Part shown: in pieces, positions 36,651 to 50,748 of the stretch
Layout of the letters: each line of letters starts with the position of its first letter
Numbering within the stretch: the stretch's first letter is position 1
Assembly: GCA_022419385.1 (NCBI GenBank)
Contig: JAJUBI010000003.1
Location: 2,604,001-2,668,000, forward strand
Reading direction: 5' to 3'
DNA length: 64,000 nt
Source: Paraconiothyrium sp. Pb-2020
Lineage: Eukaryota > Ascomycota > Dothideomycetes > Pleosporales > Didymosphaeriaceae
The notes under the pieces: model-generated
The model's input: the letters and a program-made list of their open reading frames with translations, nothing else
The model's database searches: none
What the model was told of the DNA's origin: nothing
Made by a program: the position numbers and the translations under genes

Positions 36651-37111
36651 TAATATAGTGCTACTAGAGTTTTACTATTCTTTATAAACTATAGATTTAA
36701 CTAGCAGCCTACTAAGTACCTAGAACTATAAGGTCTTAGAGTATAGATAAGAATAATAGGCTAAGAAAATTATATAAATTTATAGCTAACTCTAGTAAGA
36801 CGCTATATTTCTATAAGAAAAAATAGAAAAATATTATAATTTTAAGTATAAGCCTACGCCTATCTAGAGAGGGAGAGAAGGTCTAGCTACTATAAAAAAA
36901 TATTACTAGTAAATAACTATTAAATAAACTAGACTATTTAAAAATTAGACTATATAAAGTTCTAGAATAAATTATTCTAGTTTTATTTAAAATATAACTT
37001 CTAAATAATATAAAGATATACCTAGTGTTCTATATAGCCCTCTTAGAGAAGGTACTATAAGATATAGAACTTATAGTTTATAAAGTAGATATATATAGAG
37101 AATAATAAAAA

Positions 37112-37268
37112 GAATAGAAAGTAGTAAGTATTAATAAATACTAACTAGTAAATAGTTAGAATTACTATAGAGTTAAATAGCTAGAACGCAATAAGAAGAG
37201 AAACCTATAGAATAATATTTAGAAACTAGAAAGTAACCTTAACTACCCTAAGAAGTTAGAGAAATATT
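37112..37268 (+). pseudogene. Chromodomain remnant of the split plus-strand chromovirus
   Basis: The frame shows VVSINKY, NYYRVK-stop-LERNKKRN and LESNLNYPKKLEK. It is colinear with the chromodomain at 18866-19018, with the same tryptophan-to-stop positions. Confidence 0.8.
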
Positions 37269-37992
37269 AACTAAACTAATCTCTTAAAGAAAGCCTAAAG
37301 ATATTAAACTAAGGGCTAGATTATCTTATAGTAAACTATAAAAATTACTACTATTAGAAGAGATATAAGTAGTATTTTAAAAGACTACTTTACCTTTCTC
37401 TAAACTATTCTATAAATTAGCTACTTTTAGCTCTACTTCTTCCTAATCTAGCTTAGCCTCTAGAAATACTAACTATTAATTCTTCTACTTATTAAGAAGC
37501 TTCTTCTACTTCTAAAGTTATAATATCTTAGCTTAGGCTATAGTTAGAGTATTTAAAATTACTTTTTAAGCCTTTTTAGCCTTAGCTAGTTTAGCTTAAA
37601 TTTTAGCTTAGGAATAACTAGTATTACATACTAAGAATAATTAGTTCTAAAGAAGAAACTATAACTAACTATATACTTTTAATAATAGACACGCTATTAA
37701 CGTTATAAGAACCTTAAATATTAAAATAAATATAGGCTTTATAAGTAGAACGCCTAGGTATATTATATAGTAAAAGTATATAAGAAATTTTAAGCCTATT
37801 ATAATAAAAATAAGGTATAGCTAGAAATCTATAATAACCTATTTTATTAGTAAAGGTAAGTTATTTATTAGTTTTATAAGAAGGTATAGAGGGTAATAAT
37901 AAACTACTATATAATAGGGCTCGCCCTACTAATATAGCATAACCTCTACAATAGATAAATCTTTAGGCTAAAGATATAAAAGGGGGAGATAG

Positions 37993-38455
37993 TATTATAG
38001 CTGCTATACTATAATAGAATTATAGAAACTAATATAATAGTAGCAGTAACTAGTTAGATTATAAGAATAAGTATTATAATTATAGGTTAAATACTAAGTA
38101 TAATATAAATATATAATTAGGGTTATATAATTAAATTTATAGATCTATAAAATAGAGCTATAGAGCCTAAATCTATAAAATCTATATATAGAGCCTATAG
38201 AGCCTTAGTTAGATAGTAGTATATAGAGATAATAGATTCCTACTAGTAATTTCTTATTATTAATTTATAATATAGTTTACTATATCTAGTTTTCTTATAG
38301 AAGATTACCTTTAAGTCTTTAGCAATATATTCTTATTATAGTAATTAATTAATATTTACCTACACATAACTTATATAAACCTATACGCTACTTATCTCTT
38401 ACTAGAACCCTAACTAGGCCGCGGCTTACTACAGTGATAGAAAGGCCCCATTATA
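37993..38455 (+). repeat. Chromovirus 3' LTR of the split plus-strand copy
   Basis: 463 bp, preceded by the purine-rich AGGGGGAGATAG and ending GGCCCCATTATA. The outer flank is GTAAG. Confidence 0.88.
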
Positions 38456-41400
38456 GTAAGGGTATATTACTTAAAATATTATATATACTAACCTATATAT
38501 AGGTATCTAGAAGCTATTTAATTATATAATTTATATCTCTAATAAGGCTATCTACTAGCTTTAGCTACCTAGTTTTTTTCTTTAGTACTATAAATTTCTG
38601 CCTAAGTTTTATATTATCTAGTTTATCTATGTCTTCTATTTCTATATTATTAAAGTTAACTTACTTACCTATATATAAGATCTAAATAATATCTTTATTA
38701 TTTTTTTATACTTATATTTCTAGTCTTAGTATTACTAATACTACTAGTACTATCTATTACTCTTTTAGACTTTCCCTTTATTTATAGTATATAGCTATTA
38801 AGCTAATACCTATAACTTACTCTATCTACTTTTAAGAGTCTATTAGAATATGCAGTTCTCTCTATTCTCTTTTAAACTTATCTTTATTAATAAGACCTAA
38901 TGCCCTGCTTTTATTAATTATAATTATTATACTATTAATACCTAATAATTCTACTTAGTATATTACTACTAATGTGCGGGCTCTATTTTTAACCTTTTCT
39001 AGTATTTATAGGGCTCTAGCTTTAAGTAGATTTTACTAGAACTGCTACTATACTAGATTCTAGAGATACTTATTCTAGTAGAAATATAGGCCTATTCTAC
39101 TAATATCTTTATTACCCTAAAATTAGCTTAGGCCTACGCCCTATTAGAGTTACCCTATATTAGCATTATACTAGAACTATCTATTATTAACTATATACTA
39201 TCTCTCTAGGTATACTTTAACTTTATCTCTATAGTCCCTACTATATTTAAAACAGCTATTATTTATTACTCCCCCTAGGCCTACTACTGTAGCTAATATT
39301 ATATATATAGATATAGTACTATACTTTACTTAAGAGTTTATTAGTCTTTAGTGCTACTAGACTTATAAGGCTGCTAGCAGCTGCTAGCCTTAGTTATAAT
39401 ATTCTAACTATTAGTTTTAGGGCTAATAGGCCTATACTTTTATTCTAGGCTATCTATATTTATTCTATAGTATTTAAGAGCTGCTTAAATATATTATTAT
39501 TATATTTACTAGTTCTTATTCTACTTTCTACTCTACTTTATACTAAATAACTAGGTTACTAAAGAGTTTGTTCTCTTAGGGGTCCTAGTATTAAATTATT
39601 ATCTAATTTAGAGTTATATTTCTAAGCCTATCTACTAAATTATTAATTTTACTTTACGTAGGCTTAGAGCCTAGGGGCACTTATACTTCTAGGGTTCTAT
39701 AAGAGTGTACTAGCGTATATTTAGGCTATTAAAATTTAAATCTATTATCTCTATAGTTTTTTATTTTTACTAGACTCTAAGAGGTTATTAGCTTTAGAAA
39801 TAGTAACTTTCTAGGTTATAAAAGGTATTTCTAATACTATTTCTATATTTTTAGGTTTAAAAACTTTATAATTATATTATAATCTATACCTTCTTACTAG
39901 TCTACTAACTAGTTATTTTTTATTAGAATCTTAACTACTAGTTTTAGCTAGAGACCTTTTAGAGTATAAAATACTTTATTCTCTTAGTATATACTTACTG
40001 CTTTAATACAGCATTTAAACCTAACTAAGAAGTAATTAAGGTACTTCTATATATTTAGCTAGTTTATTTACTAGCATTTAAGAAGCTATTATTAGAGTGC
40101 TACTTTACTTTCTTTAAGTTAGATTTAGTTTCTAGATTTCTAGTGTACTTTATATTCTTACGTATATATAACTAATTCTTATTTATAATTATATTAGTAT
40201 ATTTAATAGTACTAGAGTACTTAATAACCTCTTAGACCTCTATAGTATAGTAACCTCTAAGGCGCTCTACTATTTTCTTTAGTAAGTAACTATAGTAGCT
40301 AGCTCTTTTCTTATATTTATATAGGAAATAGGTAACATTATTACTATTAAATATAAAGGGCGGCTAAAAAGCCTATAGATCTAGTTCTACTACTCTATAT
40401 TAGAATAGGTTCTAGGTAGTTACTTTTATACTTATTATCTATATTACTTTTATAATTTTAGCAACTATATTCTTAAGGCTCTAGGCCTAGTTTAATAGAT
40501 TTTTAGGTAGTAGGGTGCCTATATATCTAGTAGGTATTATAATAGGCAACAGCCTAGAGGTACTAGTAGATTTAATATAGTTAGTTATAGCTTATTAATA
40601 CGCTGGGTGCTTATTAGCTAGGGCTAAAAGGCTATTAGTATTCTTAAAGGTAGTTATTTTAATTATACTTATATAAAGAGGTTATATTTATTTCCCTTTT
40701 ATACTCTTTTTATAGGTTTACTTTAATCTATAAGATCTATTAGCTCTATTATACCTATTATTATCTTACTTAGATTCTATCTTTAGGTAGTATACTATCT
40801 ACTACTTTCTTCTTTTATAAATTTTCTTTTTCTTTCTTTTCTAAATCTAGTTTAGGCTATAGTTTAAAAGATTCTTAGGCCCTTTTTTACTATAGCTCTG
40901 CTCTATATATAGCTTCTTTTTATACTATAATATTAGTAAGTATTACTACTCTACTTTAATAGTACTTTAGTTTTCTTTACTATTTAGTTACACTGCAGTA
41001 GGTTTCTAAACCTCTTAGCTATACTAACTAGATACTAGGCTCTAAGACTAGCTTAGGTATTAGACTAAATACTAAACTAAATACTAAACTAAATACTAGA
41101 CTAAATAACTAAACTTAGTACTAGCTACTAGAAAGCATTCTAGCTACGCTATAATAGATTTATAAACCTCTTAGTTATACTAACTAGATACTAGACTAGA
41201 TACTAGACTAGATACTAGACTAAATACTAGACTAAATACTAGACTAAATGCTAAACTTAGTACTAGCTGCTAGAAAGTATTCTAGCTATACTATAATAGG
41301 TTTATAAACCTCTTAGTTATGCTAACTAGATGCTAGACTAGATACTAAACTAGATACTAGACTAGATACTAGAAAGTACTCTAGTTATACTATAGTTAAT

Positions 41401-42025
41401 TTATAAACCTTCTTTACTATACTAACTAGATGCTAGAACTAACTAGGTACTAGAAAGTATATATTTATATTTTAATAGGCTCTTAGGCTGCTTAGTAACT
41501 ACTTAGTAGATACTAGTAGTTTATAATTTATTAATTCTTTAGATGCTTAGTATATAACTTTACTAAAATTTAGAAGGTTTAAGAGGCCTATAGACCTACC
41601 TAATTACTAATACCTTATTTTATATAGGGGCTAGGCTTCTATTCTTAAAGTCTATTTACTTTTCTTCTTTATATACTCTACTAATTATATATCTAGCTCT
41701 TTTTACCCTCTTCTTTTTTCCTTCTATTATTTAATAGTGCCTTATACTAGCTCTTAGGTGTAGCCTTTCTAAGGCCTAAGGTTGTATTTTTAAGTTAAAG
41801 TAGGTTGCTATTTTATAGTAGTATATTTATATACTAAGAGGTTATTAGGCTAAGGCTCTATTTATATTAGAATACTAGGTACTATTTTTACTATATTAAG
41901 GTCTAATAATACTCTTTTCCTACTCTTTATAAGGCCTAAGAGTCTATTAGCCTTTATTCTACTACTCTACCCTATATACCCCTATTCTTACTAAACATTT
42001 ACCTTACACATTATACTCTACTATA
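38456..42025 (-). mobile_element. Partial second copy of the long gypsy element (5' LTR and gag side)
   Basis: Colinear with 28482-32049, including the 12-bp minisatellite (about 41030-41372) and the LTR at 41814-42025. The left end is cut exactly at a chromovirus LTR, so the RT, integrase and 3' LTR of this copy are missing here. On its right it enters chromovirus gag sequence, so it inserted into a chromovirus. Confidence 0.82.
41814..42025 (-). repeat. 5' LTR of the partial long gypsy copy
   Basis: 212 bp with the same ends as the other three copies of this LTR. The internal side shares TAGGTTGCTATTT with the corresponding site at 31830-31845. Confidence 0.85.
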
Positions 42026-43230
42026 TATTAGTAATAAGAAGAAGGGTTTATCTCCTCTTAGAGTTAACTAAAATAAGTATTTATTAATTTATCTAAGTTT
42101 ACTATCTTCTTTATTATTATTAGATTCGCTCTCTAAATCTTTAGTATTATAGAACCCTAGAACTTAGGCATTTTACTTTTCTAGCTATAAAATTATCTAG
42201 TTTTTTTAAGTTACTACTAGCCTTTCTTCTATAGGCTAGTATTCTATATTTTTTATCTTTATATATAATATACACGTATTTTAGAAACACTTAGCCTAAA
42301 TAAGTAGTCTTATATTTCTTACTACTAGCTAGTTTCTTTTTATTTTCTTTAAAATTTCTTACTTCTTTAGTTTCTTCTTAGTACCTTTTATAGATTTTCT
42401 AGCTTTTACTTAGGTAGTTTTTAGCTATATAGCCTTTCTTACTATAGCTAAAGTAAGTGCCCTCTTTATATTACTTTTTTTATATTATATTCTAACTTAA
42501 TCCCTTTTCTTTATTAGTATCTAAGACTATTAGATCCCCTTTATTATAGGTTTATAGTTTTAGCTTTATGCTTATTTACTTTCTTCTTTATTATCTTATT
42601 TTTATAGAAATAACTTATATCTACTTAGACAGCTTATTTAATTATTATAAGTAGAGTTATTAGTTTCTCTATTCTAATTATCTTATACCTAATATTTAAT
42701 TTAAGTTCTTTAAAACTTCTATATTAGGGCTTATTCTCTATAGTCTAAGACCTTATTAGCTAACTATTTAAATACTAATATATAGGCTACTACTATTTTA
42801 GTTTATTAGAGCTTTAAGAGTTTTTATTTAGCTATACATTCTATATTAATATTACTAAATATTAGTTAAAGTTTTACTTAAAATAAGTATATAACTTATA
42901 AAGATAAAGTTAGTTTTTATTTTCTAGTTATTTACTTAGTTTATTCTCTAGTCTATAAGGTAACTATTAAACTAGTCTATTACCTTATCTATAAAGTAAG
43001 TTACTATATAAGCTACTTTCTAATCTCTTCTCTAAGGTATTCTTAATTTATTTAAATCTAAATAGAGGAATATAGAGGCTAGGAATCCCCTAAGCTTAGT
43101 TCTTATTCTATTAAACTTTTTTAGATTAGCTAGTTTTAAGAGTCTACTTCTTATTTTAAGCTCTATTTACTAATTTATTTCTTTATTATTTTATTAGCCC
43201 CTTCTCCCTTCCTTTCTAATATAGCTTTTA
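42026..43230 (-). mobile_element. Chromovirus gag fragment, opposite half of the copy at 10821-11480
   Basis: RIP-mutated gag region colinear with about 22.9-24.1 kb of the intact copy, including a zinc-knuckle remnant near 42420-42465. The right end (coding sense: TAAAAGCTATATTAG) abuts a chromovirus LTR and begins with the five bases that end the fragment at 11480. The left end is cut by the LTR of the partial long gypsy copy. Confidence 0.8.
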
Positions 43231-43693
43231 TATAATAGGGCCTTCTTGGCACTGTGGTAAGCCGCAGCCTAGTTAGAGTTTTATTAGAAAGTAGAGGAGT
43301 GTGCAGGGTTATATAAATTATATAGATAAATATTAATTAATTACTACTATAAGAATATATTACTAAAGACTTAAAGGTAATCTTTATAAAAAAACTAGAT
43401 ATAGTAAACTGTATTATAGATTAATAATAAGAAATTACTATTAGTAACCTATTACTCTATCTATACTACTATTTTACTTAGGCTCTATAAGCTTTATATA
43501 TAAATTTTATAAATTTAGGCTCTATAGCTTTACCCTATAGATCTATAGATCTAATTATATAACTCTTAATTATATATTTATATTATGCTTAGTATCTAAC
43601 CTATAATTATAATACTTATTCTTATAACTAACTAGTTACTGCTACTATTATATTAGTTTCTTATAATTCTATTATAGTATAGTAGCTATAATA
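43231..43693 (-). repeat. Chromovirus 3' LTR of the third copy
   Basis: 463 bp, TATAATAGGGCC to GCTATAATA, followed by a C-rich polypurine tract complement (CTATCTCCCCC). Confidence 0.88.
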
Positions 43694-46600
43694 CTATCTC
43701 CCCCTTTTATATCTTTAGCCTAAAGATTTATCTATTGTAGAGGTTATATATATTGTAGGGCGAGCCCTATTATATAGTAGTTTATTATTACCCTCTATAC
43801 CTTCTTATAAAAACTAATAAATAACTTACCTTTACTAATAAAATAGGTTATTATAGATTTCTAGCTATACCTTATTTTTATTATAATAGGCTTAAAATTT
43901 CTTATATACTTTTACTATATAATATACCTAGGCGTTCTATAAAGCCTATTTATTTTAATATTTAAGGTTCTTATAACGTTAATAGCGTGTCTATTATTAA
44001 AAGTATATAGTTAGTTATAGTTTCTTCTTTAGAACTAATTATTCTTAGTATGTAATACTAGTTATTCCTAAGCTAAAATTTAAGCTAAACTAGCTAAGGC
44101 TAAAAAGGCTTAAAAAGTAATTTTAAATACTCTAACTATAGCCTAAGCTAAGATATTATAACTTTAGAAGTAGAAGAAGCTCTTAATAAGTAGAAGATTA
44201 ATAGTTAGTATTTTAGAGGCTAAGCTAGATTAGGAAGAAGTAGAGCTAAAAGTAGCTAATTTATAGAATAGTTTAGAGAAAGGTAAAGTAGTCTTTTAAA
44301 ATACTACTTATATCTCTTCTAATAGTAGTAATTTTTATAGTTTACTATAAGATAATCTAGCCCTTAGTTTAATATCTTTAGGCTTTCTTTAAGAGATTAG
44401 TTTATTAATATTTCTCTAACTTCTTAGGGTAGTTTAAGGTTACTTTCTAGTTTCTAAATATTATTCTATAGGTTTCTCTTCTTATTGCGTTCTAGCTATT
44501 TAACTCTATAGTAATTCTAACTATTTACTAGTTAGTATTTATTAATACTTACTACTTTCTATTCTTTTTATTATTCTCTATATATATCTACTTTATAAAC
44601 TATAAGTTCTATATCTTATAGTACCTTCTCTAAGAGGGCTATATAGAACACTAGGTATATCTTTATATTATTTAGAAGTTATATTTTAAATAAAACTAGA
44701 ATAATTTATTCTAGAACTTTATATAGTCTAATTTTTAAATAGTCTAGTTTATTTAATAGTTATTTACTAGTAATATTTTTTTATAGTAGCTAGACTTTCT
44801 CTCTCTTTTCTAGTGTAGGCGTAGCTTATACTTAAAATTATAGTATTTTTCTATTTTTTCTTATAGAAATATAGCGTTTTACTAGAGTTAGCTATAAATT
44901 TATATAATTTTCTTAGCCTATTATTCTCTATCTATACTCTAAGACCTTATAGTTCTAGGTACTTAGTAGACTACTAGGTTAAATTTATAGTTTAAGAAAA
45001 ATAGTAAAACTCTAGTAGTGCTATATTGTAAGCTGTTATAGGCTAGTTATACTATAGAGAGTAACTCTACCTAGTTATTCTATTAGTAGTTTAGGTAACA
45101 CCTAAGAAACTATTTTACTATTTAATTTATTTATTTTATCTGCCTATCTATTTATAGATAATAGGCTATTAACATACTGTATTTAATACCTATAAGAGTA
45201 AATATAGTTTACTAGAACTTAGATATAAAGTAGATATCTCTATTTATAATAATTTTGTCTAGAGCTCTATATTATACTATTACTATAAAAGTAAAGTAAA
45301 AGGCTATATATTCTATTTTATTAACTTTTTTATATAGTAGAAAGTATGTGTACTTAGTTACTTTATTAATAATAACTATAATTCTATTATATTCTATCTT
45401 ATTATCTAGGTCTTTAAATTTTAGTAGTTCTATAATAAAGTCTATTATAACTATGCCCTATAGTTAATTAGAAATTTTTATAGGCTGTAGTTATCTATAT
45501 AGTATATATCTACTTAGTTTATTTTAGTAGCAGTTAGCGCAGTTATGTAAGACTTCTATAACTATTTATTAGGCTTAAGGGAAATAATAGTCCCTTATTA
45601 GTTATTTTAATATTTATTTAATTTTTTAGTAGCTGTATACTGGTGCTTTATAGAATTGTCTTATAAACTTATATTAGATTTTAGTAGGGATAAAGATTCT
45701 ATTAAAAACCTTATAAATATTATTCTTATACTTTATTTCTATAGATAGGTAGCTTATATTCTTATTACTAATTACTATTTTCTTCTTAATCTAATTATAC
45801 TATATACTAGTCTAGGTTTCTATTATTACTACTAGCTTTAGTATATTATAAATAATAGTACTATTCTTATTAAATTAAAGTAGGGCCTCTAATACTTTAG
45901 CCTTTTCCTATAAGTTAGGCCTTCTACTTAAGGTATCTGTCTAAAGGTTTTCTATTTCTTAAGTATATATATTTAAAATTATATATTAATAGGGTCTATA
46001 CCTATCTTACTTACTAAGGTATAAGGGCCTTATTTATTATAAATCCTATTAGGTTCTTATAGTCTAAAAAGACTAGTTTTAGTATTTTATACCTTAGAGG
46101 TAAGTTCTCTATTTTTTAAATACTTTAACTATTGCTAACATTTCTTTATTATAAATATTATATTAAGTTTAGCTTTTTATATTTTCTAGAAGTAATAGCT
46201 ATATAGGTGTTTTTTATCTATTTTTAGATCTTACTAGAGGTATACTTCTATAGCGAAATTTAATACATCTGTCTCTAGTATAGTAGGGTAGCAGAATTAA
46301 AGATTTATAAATAGGTTCTTTAGTAAATTTTTTTTAAGTTAATCTATTACTTATTAGCATTTATTTATCTATTTAAAGGGTACTTTCTTTTAGTTAGCCT
46401 TATAAGGGGCTTTATTATCTTTATTTAGTCTAGAATAAACTTTCTATAATAGTTATAAAATTCTAAGAAGAATTAAATATTTTAATATTTTCTAGCTTTC
46501 CTTAATCTAAAATCTTCTAGAGCTTTATTTACTTAATTTTAAGCTTTTTAAGTTCTACTATAAACTCTAGAAAAATAGTTTAGGTAATATAGAATTTATA

Positions 46601-49600
46601 TTTCTTAAGCTTTAAATATAGCTTAGCTTTACTTATATAGTTTAGTACTTCTTCTATATATTTTTAGTAGTCTTGTTTATTATTTAGGTATATTAAGATA
46701 TTATCTAGATATACTATAGTATACTTACTAATATATTCTTAGAGCATAGTATTAATTTATCTCTAAAAAATAACTAGGGCGTTAGTAAGCCTAAAGGGTA
46801 TAATATTATACTTAAATAGCCCTAACTTTATTCTAAAGGCAGTCTTCTATTTCTTACCTTTTTTTATTCTAATCTAGTAGTATATATTTTTTATATCTAA
46901 GTAGGTAAAGATTTTTATGTCTTAGAGTTAGTCTTATAGATCTAATATTAAGGGTAATAGGTATCTATTCTTAATTATAATAGTATTTATTTTTCTAAAG
47001 TTAATATAAAACTATAGTTTTAGGTTATCTTTCTTCTCTATAAAGGTAACTCTATAAGCGGTAGAAAACTAAGAAGGTCTAATATATTTCTATTTAAAGT
47101 TATTCTTAATATATTATTTAGTAACCTTAAGCTCCTATTCTATTATTTTATATACTAGTCCCTATATAGGTTATTTTTCTTTCTCTAGTCTAATCTTACA
47201 GTTCTACTTAATATATTCTAGAAGGTATCCTTCTAGTTTATTAAAGATATCTGTAAACTTCTAGTATTAGTCTAGTATTCTTAGGGTAAGTTTCTTACTT
47301 ACTACTAGCTAATATAGATATTAGACTTATTTTATTCTCTAGTAGATAGTTAGGTTAACCTAGCTTAGCTATAGTATTTCTAAGATTATATCTTACTAAT
47401 TATCTATTTTAGCTAAGTCTATAGTAAAGTTGTTATAATACTAGTCTTTAGATAGAAAGGTTTCTAGTATAGTTTCTATATAGATTTATTTCTAAAAAGG
47501 TAGTTCTTTAATATTAAATAAGGTCCTTTTCTCTATTTTATTAGTGTAGTAGAGCCCTTTATTCTCTATAAATTCTTAGAAATAAAGTTCTATATTACTC
47601 TACTATTAATTATTACTCTAATTAGTTTTCTATAGTATTCTCCTTAAATTATAATATATAGTTTCTATATACCTCTTAAGGTTTCTTTACCTTTTAGCTA
47701 ATACTTTATTTATATTTTCTTAGCTATATGCTAAGAACACTTATTCTTAGGGCACTTATACTAAGGTTATTCTTTTACACATTTAATTAGTAAGAGGGGT
47801 CTAGGGGCTAGTACTAGGTATTCTCTATACTTTTTTTCTAGGTGCTACCTATGTATTTTATCCCTTAAAATAAGGTTATTATAGGGGTTATCTATTATCT
47901 AAATTAGGAAGGCGTAATGTTTTCTTTTTAGAGTTAGGTATATTAGGTAATTATCTATAATATATAATATCTATAATAACTTATAATACACTAGGTATTT
48001 AGTTAGTATTTAGAGGTTATCCCCTTTAATTAATTTTACTAACCTATTTAAGTATTCTTTCTAATTAGAATCTAGTACTTTATTATAACTTAAGGTGTAT
48101 AGGCTTTATCTATCTATTTAATTTTATTAGTAATTTAAGCCTATTCTTATTTATTTAGTATTTCCCTTACTAGAATTATATTTTATTCTACTTATTTATT
48201 AAAGCTTATAAACTTTGTATTTTATAGAAACTAGATTTTCTAGTTTTTATAAACCTTATAGATAGTTTTCTCTATCAAATTCTTATAGTAGAAGTGTAGG
48301 CCTTTAATTATTTATTATATATTTTTAGTTTTAACTAGTCTAGCCGCTTTTATATTAGTTCTATAGGCTGAAAATATTTAATTCCTTCTATATAGATTAT
48401 TCTTACTAGGGGACATAGGTGCCTTCTATACTAGTAATATAGAAGAAGGGCTTATCTCCTCTTAGAGTTAACTAGAATAGGGTATCTACTAATTTATCTA
48501 AGTTACTATCTTCTTTATTATTATTAGATTTACTTTCTAAGTCTTTAGTATTATAGAATTCTAGGACCTAGGCATTTTACTTCTCTAGCTATAAAATTAT
48601 CTAGCCTTTCTAAGTTGCTGCTAGCCTTTCTTCTATAGGCTAGTACCCTATATCCTTCTTTATTTTTATATATAATATATACGTATCTTAGGAATACTTA
48701 GTCTAATAAGTAGCCTTATATTTCTTACTACTAGCTAGCTTCTTTTTAGTTTTCTTTAAGGTTTCTTGCTTCTTTAGTTCCTCCTTAGTACCTTTTATAG
48801 ACTTTTTCTAGCCTTTATTTAGGCAGTTTCTAGTAATATAGCCCTTTTTACTATAGCTAAAGTAAGCACTTTCCTTATATTACTTTTTCTTTATTATATT
48901 TTAACTTAATCCCTTTTTTTTATTAGCATCTAAGACTATTAGATCTCTCTTATTATAAGTTTTATAGTTTTAGCTATTTATGTTATATCTGCTTCCTTCT
49001 TTATTATCTTATTTCTATAGAAATAACTTGTTGTCTACTTAGATAGCTTATTTAATTATTATAGGTAGAGTTATTAGTTTCTCTATCCTAATTATTTTAT
49101 ATCTAATATTTAATTTAAGTCCCTTATAGAACTTCTATATTAGAGCCTGTTCTCTGTAGTCTAAGACCTTATTAGCTAGCTATTTAAATACTAATATATA
49201 CTACTACTATCTTTTAGTCTATTAGAGCTTTAAGAGTTTCTATTTAGCTATATATTCTATATTAATGTTGCTAAAGGTTAGTTAGAGCTTTTACTTAAAA
49301 TAAATATAATTTATAAAGATAAGGTTAGTTTCTACTTTTTAGTTATCTACTTAGTTTATTCTCTAGTCTATAAAGTAACTATTAAAACTAGTCTATTATC
49401 TTACCTATAAAGTAAGTTACTATATAAGCCACCTTCTAATCTTCCTCTCTAAGGTATTCTTGTTTATTTAAATTTAAATAGAGGGATATAAAGGCTAGAA
49501 ATCCCCTAAGCTTAGTTCTTATTCTATTAAACTTTTTAAATTAGCTAGTTTTAAGAGTCTGCTTCTTATTCTAAGCTCTATTTACTAAATTTATTTTTTT

Positions 49601-49834
49601 ATTATTTTTATTCCCCTTTTCCCTTTTCTTTCTAATTAGCTTTTACTTATTTTACTAACTTATTATAGGTATCCTTTTACCTTTAGTTTTCTTTGTTTAG
49701 GTAGTTAAGTTGTTTCTTTATCTAGACTAGGTCTATTAGGTTTAATAACGTTGGTCAGTTTACTGTAGAAGCTATTATTGTAAGAGTAACTTAGATATGT
49801 ACCTATAGAGACTCTTAAAATATAATTATTAAAG

Positions 49835-50296
49835 TATAATAGGGCCTTCTATTACTATAGTAAGCCGCGGCCTAGTTAGGGGTTCTAGTAGAGATAAGTA
49901 GTATATAGTTTATATAAGTTTGTGTAGGTAAACGTTAATTAATTACTATAATAAGAATATATTTACTAAAGATACTTAAAGGTAATCTTCTATAAAAAAA
50001 CTAAATATAGTAAACTATATTATAGATTAATAATAAGGGATTACTAGTAGGAATCTGTTATTTCTATATACTACTATCTAACTAAGGCTCTATAGCTTTA
50101 TATATAGATTCTATAAATCTAGGCTCCGTAGCTCTATCCTATAAATCTATAAATCTAATTATATAACCCTAATTATATATTTATATTATACTTAGTATTT
50201 AACCTATAATTATAATACTTATTCTTATAATCTAACTAGTTGCTGCTACTATTATTTAATTCCTATAATTCTGTGTTGGGTATAGCAGCTATAACA
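49835..50296 (-). repeat. Chromovirus 5' LTR of the third copy
   Basis: 462 bp, TATAATAGGGCC to GCTATAACA. Near its right end it carries a short alteration (TGTGTTGGG) not seen in the other LTRs. Confidence 0.87.
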
Positions 50297-50748
50297 AATA
50301 ATCTATCTAATGTTGGCTATATCTAATAATAGAAAGACGTCTAATTTTTAAGTTTTACTCTTAATTATTATCTTATTACTTATTAGTTCTCTTTAGGGGT
50401 AGTTTTATAGACATACGTATTAACTCCTTAACTAAATCTAAAACTTATACCTTTATAGGCTTATAACTTAGTATAAAGAGAAAGTAATTTATCTACCTTT
50501 ATATTATATATACTTTAATTATATATAGCTCTTTATTCTTATTACTAGTATTATACGCTAATACTATATATTATAATATAGTATTTTCTACTACTACCTT
50601 AAGTATACTAAACCTTTTATTTATTTTATTACTATCTATAGATATTTATCCCCTTATAGCTAATATTAGAAGCTTACCTATCTACTCTATATCTTTTCTA
50701 ATCTTATTAGTTATAATAATATTACGTAATATAAGCACTATTTACTAC
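50297..50748. other. Unclassified RIP-mutated sequence left of the solo LTR
   Basis: No LTR, coding motif or tandem structure recognised. It continues, after the solo LTR and its duplication, into the sequence from 50962 on. Confidence 0.4.

Larger units (their letters stand above)
11481..38455 (+). mobile_element. Plus-strand chromovirus split by the long gypsy element (parts 11481-12143 and 32050-38455)
   Basis: Two flanking LTRs (11481-11942 and 37993-38455) enclose gag, protease/RT/RNase H, integrase and a chromodomain, all RIP-mutated. Removing the insert 12144-32049 and one copy of the 4-base duplication GTAT leaves 7,065 bp. That agrees with the other full copies of the family (7,094 and 7,066 bp), and the rejoined gag sequence is continuous. 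A purine-rich tract (AGGGGGAGATAG) sits next to the 3' LTR. The bases outside the two LTRs (TAAAA and GTAAG) differ, which fits the rearrangement described in the findings. Confidence 0.85.
43231..50296 (-). mobile_element. Third full-length chromovirus, minus strand
   Basis: 7,066 bp with LTRs at 43231-43693 and 49835-50296. The contents are colinear with the nested copy: zinc knuckle near 48822-48868, YLDD-type RT motif at about 46682-46726 and chromodomain remnant near 44430-44580. It is heavily RIP-mutated with scattered one-base deletions. The flanks differ (TTTTA on the left, AATAA on the right), so the two ends probably come from different insertions joined by recombination. Confidence 0.87.
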
